Shown here one piece after another: positions 1 to 5,268 of a DNA stretch of 5,295 nt. The notes under the pieces are model-generated. The model searched no databases and was not told the DNA's origin. It saw only the letters and a list, made by a program, of their open reading frames with translations. This stretch comes from an uncultured Clostridia bacterium (lineage in GTDB: Bacteria > Bacillota > Clostridia > Oscillospirales > Oscillospiraceae), in contig CAMVJF010000134.1 of assembly GCA_947167725.1 (NCBI GenBank), positions 1-5,295 on the forward strand. Reading direction: 5' to 3'. The position numbers and the translations under genes are program-made. Every line of letters starts with the position of its first letter. Position 1 is the stretch's first letter.

Positions 1-1
1 C

Positions 2-493
2 CAGATCGACGCGGCCGTCAACTCCGGCAACTCCGGCGGCCCGGTCTACGACGCCGCGGGCAGAGTCGTCGGCATCGTCACGGCCAAGTACGCCAGCACC
101 GGCGTCGAAGGCCTCGGCTTCGCCATCCCGATCAACGACGCGTCGAAGATCGCCGTCGATCTCATGACCAAGGGCTACGTCACCGGCAAGGCCTACATGG
201 GCGTCGAGATCGATTCCGATTACAACAGCGCCTACGGGCAGTATTACGCCTCCTACTGGAACATGCCCTCCGGCGCCTACGTCAAGAAGGTCAGCTCCGG
301 CACCGCGGCGGAGAAGGCCGGGCTCCAGCCCAAGGATATCATCACCCGTCTCGGCGATCAGGAGATCCGCAACTACTCCGATCTCACCGCCGCCCTGCAC
401 GGCTTTTCCGCCGGTGAGACGACCCAGATCACGGTCTACCGCGGCGGCCAGGAGATGAGCTTTTCCATCACCTTCGACGAGGCGAAGAGCTGA
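2..493 (+). CDS. HtrA/DegP-type serine protease, C-terminal part (5' end outside window)
   Basis: HtrA-family proteases are usually membrane-anchored or exported and degrade misfolded proteins outside the cytoplasm. The reading frame is already open at the left edge and gives 163 visible residues. The catalytic-serine motif NSGNSGGPV is at visible residues 7-15, with the nucleophile at residue 11 (codon 32-34). It is followed by VVGIVTAKY and GLGFAIPI, the usual end of the HtrA protease domain. A single PDZ domain follows at about residues 65-158, with YMGV as the probable carboxylate-binding loop and AGLQPKDIITRLGDQEI as its core. A Tyr-rich insert (DSDYNSAYGQYYASYW) sits early in the PDZ domain. 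The protein ends shortly after this domain, so there is no second PDZ. The catalytic His and Asp and any membrane anchor lie upstream and cannot be checked. An internal ATG at 164 is not the start, because the protease domain continues upstream in frame. The gene is separated from the following operon by a terminator. The symbol is left blank because htrA, degP and degQ cannot be told apart here. Confidence 0.93.
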   Translation, partial: QIDAAVNSGNSGGPVYDAAGRVVGIVTAKYASTGVEGLGFAIPINDASKIAVDLMTKGYVTGKAYMGVEIDSDYNSAYGQYYASYWNMPSGAYVKKVSSGTAAEKAGLQPKDIITRLGDQEIRNYSDLTAALHGFSAGETTQITVYRGGQEMSFSITFDEAKS

Positions 494-554
494 ATCTCCG
501 TCCGATCTTTGCTACTTTTCTACTCCTTACCTCTCTTTTCTCCCAAACCCCTAG
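494..554. other. pyrimidine-rich intergenic stretch
   Basis: This is the gap between the protease stop codon and the terminator stem. The + strand is mostly C and T, including CTACTTTTCTACTCC and CTCTCTTTTCTCCC, in contrast to the GC-rich coding DNA on either side. I see no reading frame, promoter or RNA gene in it. It is most simply the 3' untranslated region of the protease mRNA. A single-stranded pyrimidine run ahead of a hairpin could also favour Rho loading, but that is conjecture. Confidence 0.5.
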
Positions 555-602
555 AAAACGAAGCGCCTCATGCCCTCAAAAGAGCATGGGGCGCTTTGTT
601 TT
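555..602. terminator. intrinsic terminator, probably bidirectional
   Basis: Bases 555-573 pair with 584-602 over 19 positions. Two of these are G-U wobbles (560 with 597, and 568 with 589) and there are no mismatches. The loop is 10 nt (574-583). The core is AAGCGCCTCATGC against GCATGGGGCGCTT. The outer part pairs AAAAC with GTTTT, so there is a T-tract on the + strand and, read from the other strand, a matching T-tract there too. It sits 61 bases after the protease stop codon and ends two bases before the -35 box of the aromatic operon. It therefore closes the protease transcript and insulates the two units. Confidence 0.9.
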
Positions 603-604
603 CC

Positions 605-633
605 TTGACAGCGCCGCCGAATCCGCTTATAGT
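605..633 (+). promoter_or_regulatory. sigma-70/SigA-type promoter of the aro operon
   Basis: A perfect -35 box TTGACA (605-610) is followed, after exactly 17 bases, by TATAGT (628-633). This matches the TATAAT consensus at five of six positions. Transcription should start near 639-641, giving a leader of about 58 nt before the ATG at 698. The promoter lies directly behind the terminator and directly ahead of the first gene of the operon. Such a near-consensus site suggests strong basal expression. Any repression would need an operator that I cannot identify with confidence. Confidence 0.85.
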
Positions 634-651
634 TTCTCTGTTGAAAACATG

Positions 652-680
652 CGCGTTTTGCCGCTTTGCGCGGCGGCGCG
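652..680 (+). promoter_or_regulatory. leader hairpin in the 5' untranslated region of the aro operon
   Basis: GCCGC (660-664) pairs with GCGGC (670-674) around a TTTGC loop. Two U-G wobbles and a CGCG/CGCG outer stem (652-655 with 677-680) extend it across a two-base bulge at 656-657. It ends four bases before the ribosome site, which stays unpaired. There is no T-run after it, so it is not a terminator. It may protect the mRNA 5' end or be a chance fold in GC-rich DNA. The leader is too short for a T-box, and I recognise no riboswitch. Confidence 0.35.
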
Positions 681-684
681 GAAC

Positions 685-690
685 AGGAGA
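685..690 (+). promoter_or_regulatory. ribosome binding site of aroF (fixes the start at 698)
   Basis: AGGAGA lies seven bases before ATG 698. The frame stays open upstream to an ATG at 509, but that region spans the terminator and the promoter. It would therefore be untranscribed from this promoter and unlike any DAHP synthase. The start at 698 gives the MIVVLKNG amino terminus expected for the family. Confidence 0.88.
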
Positions 691-697
691 AGCACCT

Positions 698-1702
698 ATG
701 ATCGTTGTACTGAAAAACGGCGTTGCAAAAGAAAAGCGCGAGCAGCTGATCGGCTGGCTGAAGAACTACGGCCTGACGATTCACATCTCGGAGGGCGAGT
801 TCCACACCGTCCTCGGTCTGGTGGGCGACACCTCGGCCGTCGATATGGATCTAGTCTCGAGTCTCGACATTGTCGATTCCGTCAAGCGCGTGACGGAGCC
901 CTTCAAGTGCTGCAACCGCAAGTTCCATCCCGACGACATGATCGTCGAGGTCGGCGGCGTCAAGATCGGCGGCGGGCATTTCGCGATGATCGCGGGGCCC
1001 TGCTCGGTCGAGAGCGAGGAGCAGATCCTCGCCGTGGCCCGCGCGGTCAAGGCCTCGGGCGCGGACATCCTGCGCGGCGGCGCCTTCAAGCCCCGCACCT
1101 CTCCCTATGACTTCTCCGGGCTGCGCGCCCTCGGGCTCGAGCTGCTGCGCCTCGCGCGCGCCGAGACCGGGCTTCCCATCGTCTCCGAGATCATGAGCAC
1201 CGCGCAGCTGCCGCTCTTCGAGGACGTCGACATGCTGCAGGTCGGCGCGCGCAACATGCAGAATTTCGATCTGCTTCGCGAGCTCGGCAAGCTCGACAAG
1301 CCGGTGCTGCTCAAGCGCGGTCTGGCCAACACGCTCAAGGAGCTTCTGATGAGTGCGGAGTATATCATGGCCGCCGGCAACGAACGCGTGGTCCTCTGCG
1401 AGCGCGGCATCCGCACCTTCAGCGATTACACGCGCAACACGCTCGACCTCTCGGCCGTGCCGGAGCTGCACGAGCTGACGCACCTGCCCGTGCTCGTCGA
1501 TCCCAGCCACGCCACCGGCATCAACCGTCTTGTCGCGCCCATGTCGCTGGCAGCCGCCGCGTGCGGCGCGGACGGCCTGATGATCGAGGTGCACAACGAC
1601 CCGCTCAAGGCCTTGTGCGACGGCGCGCAGTCCCTCCGTCCGGAGGAATACGACGCGCTGGCGAAGAAGGTCCGCGCCGTGCGCGAGGCGGTGAAGGCAT
1701 GA
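698..1702 (+). CDS. aroF: 3-deoxy-7-phosphoheptulonate (DAHP) synthase with ferredoxin-like regulatory domain
   Basis: This enzyme catalyses the first step of the shikimate pathway, phosphoenolpyruvate plus erythrose 4-phosphate to DAHP, in the cytoplasm. The 334-residue protein has the two-part architecture of the Thermotoga maritima type. An N-terminal ferredoxin-like domain (about residues 1-67, MIVVLKNG onward) is the site of aromatic amino acid feedback in relatives. A TIM-barrel catalytic domain follows. Visible barrel motifs are AGPCSVES (99-106), GGAFKPRTSPYDFSGL (127-142), QVGARNMQNFDLL (181-193), KPVLLKRGLANTLKE (201-215), LCERGIRTF (233-241), VDPSHATG (267-274) and GLMIEVH (293-299). 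Cys102, His271, Glu297 and Asp308 match the family's metal ligands. Length is normal and no key residue is missing. It is the first gene of the operon, behind its own promoter, and its TGA overlaps the ATG of tyrA. Naming varies in this family (aroF, aroG or aroA in older Bacillus usage); the function is secure. Tyrosine or phenylalanine inhibition is inferred from the domain, not shown. Confidence 0.96.
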   Translation: MIVVLKNGVAKEKREQLIGWLKNYGLTIHISEGEFHTVLGLVGDTSAVDMDLVSSLDIVDSVKRVTEPFKCCNRKFHPDDMIVEVGGVKIGGGHFAMIAGPCSVESEEQILAVARAVKASGADILRGGAFKPRTSPYDFSGLRALGLELLRLARAETGLPIVSEIMSTAQLPLFEDVDMLQVGARNMQNFDLLRELGKLDKPVLLKRGLANTLKELLMSAEYIMAAGNERVVLCERGIRTFSDYTRNTLDLSAVPELHELTHLPVLVDPSHATGINRLVAPMSLAAAACGADGLMIEVHNDPLKALCDGAQSLRPEEYDALAKKVRAVREAVKA

Positions 1703-2532
1703 CCGTCGGCGTCGCCGGCCTCGGGCTGATCGGAGGCTCGCTCGTCAAGGCCTACAAGGCCGCGGGGCACGAGGTGCTCGGCTGGAACCGCAGCCGAAGC
1801 GTGCTCGACTTCGCCATGCTCAGCGGCGAGGCGGACGGTCCTCTCACGGAGGAAAACGTCTCGCGCTGCGATCTCATACTCGTCGCCCTCTACCCGGAGG
1901 CGGCGATCGACTTCATCCGCCGCATGGCGCCCCACTTCGGCCCCCGCCCCGTCGTGATCGACTGCTGCGGGACCAAGCGCGTCGTCTGCGCCGCCTGCTT
2001 CCCGCTCGCGGAGGAATACGGCTTTACCTATCTCGGCGGCCATCCGATGGCCGGCACGCACAATTCCGGCTACAAATACGCCCGCGCCACGCTGTTCCGC
2101 GGCGCGCCGATGGTGCTCGTCCCGCCCGTGTTCGACGATATCGAGCTGCTCGCGCGCGTCAAGGAGCTGCTCGCGCCGGCGCTCTTCGGCTCGATCTCCG
2201 TCACGACGGCGGAGAAGCACGACGAGATGATCGCCTTCACCTCCCAGCTCGCGCACGTCGTCTCCAACGCCTACATCAAGAGCCCGACCGCAGCCTCGCA
2301 CAAGGGCTTTTCCGCCGGCAGCTACAAGGACATGACCCGCGTCGCCTGGCTCAATCCCGAGATGTGGGCCGAGCTCTTTCTCGAAAACAGAGACAGGCTG
2401 CTCTTTGAACTCGACAGCCTCTGCGACTCGCTCGCGGCCTACAGGGACGCCATGGAGCGCGGCGACAGGGACGAGCTGATCCGCCTGCTCGCCGAGGGTG
2501 CAAAACGCAAGGAGGAGGTCGACGGACGATGA
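1699..2532 (+). CDS. tyrA: prephenate dehydrogenase
   Basis: This enzyme oxidatively decarboxylates prephenate to 4-hydroxyphenylpyruvate, the tyrosine branch after chorismate. The 277-residue protein has an N-terminal Rossmann fold with GLGLIGGS at residues 7-14. It continues through DCCGTKR (89-94) to GGHPMAGTHNSG (113-124), where His115 matches the catalytic histidine of the family. The helical C-terminal domain shows TSQLAHVVSNAY (181-192) and the KDMTRVAW stretch (210-217), whose Arg214 fits the substrate-binding arginine. The chain ends after this domain: there is no ACT domain and no fused chorismate mutase, so feedback control by a C-terminal ACT module is absent. The segment after strand beta-2 reads GWNRSRS (28-34) instead of carrying an acidic residue, which bears on cofactor choice. 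The start is set by the 4-base overlap ATGA with aroF, and the conserved glycine motif begins only six residues in. Only a weak purine stretch precedes the ATG, consistent with translation coupled to aroF. Arogenate dehydrogenase activity cannot be excluded from sequence. Confidence 0.94.
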   Translation: MTVGVAGLGLIGGSLVKAYKAAGHEVLGWNRSRSVLDFAMLSGEADGPLTEENVSRCDLILVALYPEAAIDFIRRMAPHFGPRPVVIDCCGTKRVVCAACFPLAEEYGFTYLGGHPMAGTHNSGYKYARATLFRGAPMVLVPPVFDDIELLARVKELLAPALFGSISVTTAEKHDEMIAFTSQLAHVVSNAYIKSPTAASHKGFSAGSYKDMTRVAWLNPEMWAELFLENRDRLLFELDSLCDSLAAYRDAMERGDRDELIRLLAEGAKRKEEVDGR

Positions 2533-3587
2533 AAACGATCGATGTCAGGGCCTCCCGGAACTATACGGTCACGGTCGGCTCCGGCCTGCTCTGCCGCGCC
2601 GGGGAACTGCTGCGCCCGCTGACGGACGCGCGGCGCGCCGCGATCGTCTGCGGCGATATCGTCCGGCCGCTCTATGCCGACGAGCTCGTCCGCTCGCTCG
2701 AGCGCGCGAACTTCGCGCCGCATATCCTCGAGATCCCGCACGGCGAGGAGCACAAGACCCTCGGGACCTACGCCTCGCTGCTCGAGCGTCTCTCCGCGCT
2801 CGGCTTCACGCGCCGCGATCTCGTCGTCTCCCTCGGCGGCGGCGTGAGCGGCGATATCGCGGGCTTCACGGCCGCCACCTATCAGCGCGGCTGCGGCTTC
2901 GCCCAGATCCCGACTACGCTGCTCGCCGCCGTAGACGCCTCCGTGGGGGGCAAGACGGCGCTCGACCTCCCGGGAGGCAAGAACCAGGTCGGCTGCTTCT
3001 ACCAACCGCTGGCCGTGCTCTGTGATCCCGCCCTTTTCTCCACGCTCCCGGCGCGCGAGCTGCGCTGCGGCATGGCGGAGGTCGTCAAATGCGGCGTGCT
3101 CTTTGACCGGGAATTCTTCTTCTCGCTGCGCGCAAGCGCCGAGGACGGCGACTATGAGACGATCGTCGCGCAGTGCGTCGCGTTCAAGCGCGACCTCGTC
3201 GAGCGCGACGAGCTCGATCTCGGCGAGCGGCGGCTTCTGAACCTCGGCCACAGCTTCGGCCACGCGGTCGAGAGCTGCAGCGGCTTTGCGGTCCGGCACG
3301 GCGAGGCCGTCGCGATCGGCATGGCGATGATCGCCCGCGCCGCCGCGGCGCGCGGTCTCTGCACGGAGGAGACCTGCGGCGAGATCGTCTCGCTGCTCGG
3401 CGCCCTGGGGCTGCCCGTTGAGACGGAATATCCGGCCGAGGCGCTCGCCGAGGCTATGAAAAAAGACAAGAAACGACAGGGCGGCGCGCTGCCGCTCATC
3501 GTGCCCCGCGAGCTCGGGCGCTGCGAGATCCTCTCCGTCCCGGCGGAAGAGCTCGTCGGGTGGCTGCACGACGGAGGCGCGCAATGA
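2529..3587 (+). CDS. aroB: 3-dehydroquinate synthase
   Basis: This enzyme converts DAHP to 3-dehydroquinate, the second shikimate-pathway step, using NAD and a divalent metal (usually Zn) in the cytoplasm. Its 352 residues are the normal length for the bacterial enzyme. Seen in order: the nucleotide-binding Rossmann-like half with PHGEEHKTL (70-78) and SLGGGVSGDIAGF (101-113), the conserved TTLLAAVDASVGGKTA (129-144) and GGKNQVGCFYQP (149-160), then the metal-binding C-terminal half. The expected metal ligands are Glu184 in GMAEVVKCG, His241 in NLGHSFGHA, and His257 in RHGEAVAIGM. The late KKDKK motif is at 311-315. All elements are intact. A strong ribosome site, AAGGAGGAGG at 2509-2518, lies inside the end of tyrA, 10 bases from the ATG. 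Its start overlaps the tyrA stop as ATGA. In the operon it consumes the product of aroF directly. Confusion with 2-deoxy-scyllo-inosose synthase or EVS-type sugar cyclases is unlikely, given the full set of shikimate neighbours. Confidence 0.97.
   Translation: MKTIDVRASRNYTVTVGSGLLCRAGELLRPLTDARRAAIVCGDIVRPLYADELVRSLERANFAPHILEIPHGEEHKTLGTYASLLERLSALGFTRRDLVVSLGGGVSGDIAGFTAATYQRGCGFAQIPTTLLAAVDASVGGKTALDLPGGKNQVGCFYQPLAVLCDPALFSTLPARELRCGMAEVVKCGVLFDREFFFSLRASAEDGDYETIVAQCVAFKRDLVERDELDLGERRLLNLGHSFGHAVESCSGFAVRHGEAVAIGMAMIARAAAARGLCTEETCGEIVSLLGALGLPVETEYPAEALAEAMKKDKKRQGGALPLIVPRELGRCEILSVPAEELVGWLHDGGAQ
3573..3577 (+). promoter_or_regulatory. ribosome binding site of aroA (fixes the start at 3584)
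   Basis: GGAGG ends six bases before ATG 3584, inside the last codons of aroB. An in-frame ATG at 3560 would add eight residues (MAARRRRA) that have no counterpart in EPSP synthases and lack a good ribosome site. The start at 3584 also reproduces the ATGA overlap seen at every other junction in this operon. Confidence 0.85.
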
Positions 3588-4837
3588 ACCGCGTCCTCTC
3601 CGGCGGGCCGCGCGGCGGGACGCTGCGCATCCCCTCGTCCAAGTCCGAGGCGCACCGCCTCCTGATCTGCGCGGCCCTCGGCACGGACGGCTGCGAGCTG
3701 CGCTGCGACGGGATCTCGCTCGACATCGCCGCGACGGCGGACTGTCTCGCCGCGCTGGGCGCCTCCGTGCGCATCGACGGCGAGCACATCAGCGTCTCCC
3801 CGATCCGCTCCGTGCCCGAGGGCGAGCTGCTCCTCCGCTGCGGCGAGAGCGGCTCGACGCTGCGCTTTCTGCTGCCCCTCGCCGGGGCGCTCGGCGCCCG
3901 CGCGGTCTTTTTGCGCGAGGGCCGTCTGCCCTCGCGCCCGCTCGCGCCCTTTGACGCCGAGCTCGCGCGCCACGGCATGACGCTGAGCGGCGACGGCGCG
4001 CGCCTCTCCGTTTTGGGGCGGCTTCGCGGCGGCGCGTGGCGCCTGCCCGGCGACGTCTCGTCCCAGTTTATTTCCGCGCTTCTGATGGCGCTGCCTCTGC
4101 TTGAGGAGGACAGCCGCCTTCTTCTCTCGACGCCGCTTGAGAGCGCGCCCTACGTTGCGATGACCGAGCGCGCGCTGCGCCTTGCGGGCGTGCATGTCCC
4201 GCGCGAGGATGGGGGCTGGGCCATCCCCGGCCGCCAGCGCCCCGCGCTGCCGCGGGACCTCGCGGTAGAGGGAGACTGGTCCAACGCGGCCTTCTTCCTC
4301 GCGATGGGCGCGCTCTCCGACGAGGGCGTGACCGTCGAGGGCCTTTCCCCGGATTCCGTCCAGGGCGACCGGGCGATCCTCGCGCTGCTCGCGCGCTTCG
4401 GCGCGCGCGTCTCCGCGGCGTCCGGCGCGGTCCCGGTCCGGCGCGGCGGGCTGCGCGGCATCGGGATCGACGCCTCGCAGATCCCCGACCTTGTTCCCGT
4501 GCTCTCCGTGCTCGCCGCCCTTGCCGAGGGCGAGACGCGCATCCGCGGCGCGGCGCGTCTCCGGCTCAAGGAGTCCGACCGCATCCGCTCCACGGCCGCG
4601 CTGCTCTCCTCGCTCGGCGCGCAGGTGTGCGAGACGGACGACGGGCTTGTGGTCCGCGGCCTTCCCTCGCTTCCGGGCGGGACGGTCGAGAGCTTCGCCG
4701 ACCACCGCATCGCCATGGCCGCCGCGGCCGCGGCCTGCGGCTGTACGGGCGAGGTCAGGATCCTCGGCGCGGAATGCGTCGCGAAATCCTATCCGCGCTT
4801 TTGGGACGACTTTGCATCTCTGGGAGGTCTGAAATGA
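3584..4837 (+). CDS. aroA: 3-phosphoshikimate 1-carboxyvinyltransferase (EPSP synthase)
   Basis: This enzyme transfers the enolpyruvyl group of phosphoenolpyruvate to shikimate 3-phosphate, giving EPSP, the direct precursor of chorismate. The 417-residue protein has the two-domain inside-out barrel signature throughout. IPSSKSEAHR (16-25) carries the Lys20/Ser21/Arg25 ligands. GESGSTLRFLLPLA (87-100) is the phosphoenolpyruvate and glyphosate contact loop. REGRLPSRPL (111-120) follows, then DVSSQFISALL (157-167) with the Ser-Ser-Gln substrate site. SQIPDLVPVLSVLAAL (298-313) holds the catalytic Asp302. RLRLKESDRIRS (325-336) holds the Lys-Glu and Arg pair, FADHRIAMA (371-379) the late Arg, and CVAKSYPRFW (398-407) the C-terminal Lys401. 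Length is typical and nothing essential is missing. The contact loop differs from the Escherichia coli form GNAGTAMRP: Asn is Glu88, Ala is Ser89, Thr is Ser91 and Pro is Phe95, while the glycine (Gly90) is kept. It lies between aroB and aroC, with ATGA overlaps at both ends. Confidence 0.96.
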   Translation: MNRVLSGGPRGGTLRIPSSKSEAHRLLICAALGTDGCELRCDGISLDIAATADCLAALGASVRIDGEHISVSPIRSVPEGELLLRCGESGSTLRFLLPLAGALGARAVFLREGRLPSRPLAPFDAELARHGMTLSGDGARLSVLGRLRGGAWRLPGDVSSQFISALLMALPLLEEDSRLLLSTPLESAPYVAMTERALRLAGVHVPREDGGWAIPGRQRPALPRDLAVEGDWSNAAFFLAMGALSDEGVTVEGLSPDSVQGDRAILALLARFGARVSAASGAVPVRRGGLRGIGIDASQIPDLVPVLSVLAALAEGETRIRGAARLRLKESDRIRSTAALLSSLGAQVCETDDGLVVRGLPSLPGGTVESFADHRIAMAAAAAACGCTGEVRILGAECVAKSYPRFWDDFASLGGLK

Positions 4838-5268
4838 ACTTCATCGGGCAAAAACTGCATCTGCGGATCTTCGGCGCCTCCCATGAGCCGCGCATCGGCA
4901 TGACGCTGACGGGCTTCCCCGCGGGGGAGAAGATCGACGCTGAGGCGCTGGAGGCTTTTCTCGCGCGCCGCGCGCCGGGGGGCCGTGACTGGAGCACGCC
5001 GCGGCGCGAGGCCGATCTCCCCCTCTTTCTCTCCGGTCTTGCGGAGGGCATGAGCGACGGCGGGCCGATCACGGCGGAGATCCGCAACCGCGACGTGCGC
5101 CGTGCGGACTATGAGGCCCACGCCTCGATCCCCCGCCCCGGCCACGCGGACTATACCGCCTGGGTGAAGGACGGCGCGATCCCCTCCGGAGGCGGCGCCT
5201 TCTCCTGTATGAGTGGATATACTCTTTATTGCTTATGTATTTTGCATGGCAGCATTTGCTTTTCTTAG
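4834..5268 (+). CDS. aroC: chorismate synthase, N-terminal third only, interrupted near 5205
   Basis: Chorismate synthase removes phosphate from EPSP with reduced FMN to give chorismate. The first 124 residues are clearly this family: MNFIGQKLHLRIFGASHE with the catalytic His17, TGFPAGEKIDAE (26-37), the WSTPRREADLPLFLSGL segment (53-69), GGPITAEIRNRD (76-87), RPGHADYTAWVK (101-112) and IPSGGGAFS (116-124). GGGAFS should be followed by a basic stretch and a further roughly 230-260 residues. Instead, from base 5206 the frame runs through 20 unrelated Cys- and Leu-rich codons to TAG at 5266-5268. Only about a third of the usual 350-390 residues is present, so this product as read would not work. 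The break coincides with a sharp fall in GC, so either DNA was inserted or the assembly is chimeric. GGGAGG at 4822-4827, six bases before the ATG, and the ATGA overlap with aroA fix the start. FGASHE and APGG replace the commoner FGESHG and RPGQ, a divergent subgroup and not damage. Confidence 0.88.
   Translation: MNFIGQKLHLRIFGASHEPRIGMTLTGFPAGEKIDAEALEAFLARRAPGGRDWSTPRREADLPLFLSGLAEGMSDGGPITAEIRNRDVRRADYEAHASIPRPGHADYTAWVKDGAIPSGGGAFSCMSGYTLYCLCILHGSICFS

Noticed and set aside
639..649. Inverted repeat TGTT-GAA-AACA over the predicted transcription start, as an operator
   Set aside because: Arms of only four bases occur easily by chance and I recognise no known repressor site. The position is suggestive but the evidence is too thin.
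509..697. An N-terminal extension of the DAHP synthase starting at ATG 509
   Set aside because: It would span the terminator and the promoter, has no family counterpart, and the ribosome site AGGAGA sits correctly before ATG 698.
649..700. A possible leader peptide from ATG 649 that could act in attenuation
   Set aside because: It has no ribosome site and no run of Trp, Phe or Tyr codons, does not stop before aroF but runs far into it out of frame, and is not followed by a terminator hairpin.
3560..3583. A longer EPSP synthase starting at ATG 3560
   Set aside because: The added MAARRRRA is simply the end of aroB read in another frame, and the ribosome site and ATGA pattern favour 3584.
3152..4705. 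A 517-codon minus-strand open frame opposite aroB and aroA, with similar long minus-strand frames at 2439-3584, 1426-2301 and 851-1594
   Set aside because: They are antisense shadows of secure genes in GC-rich DNA. Their products are Arg-, Ala- and Glu-rich with no recognisable domain, and the + strand genes are complete and conserved.
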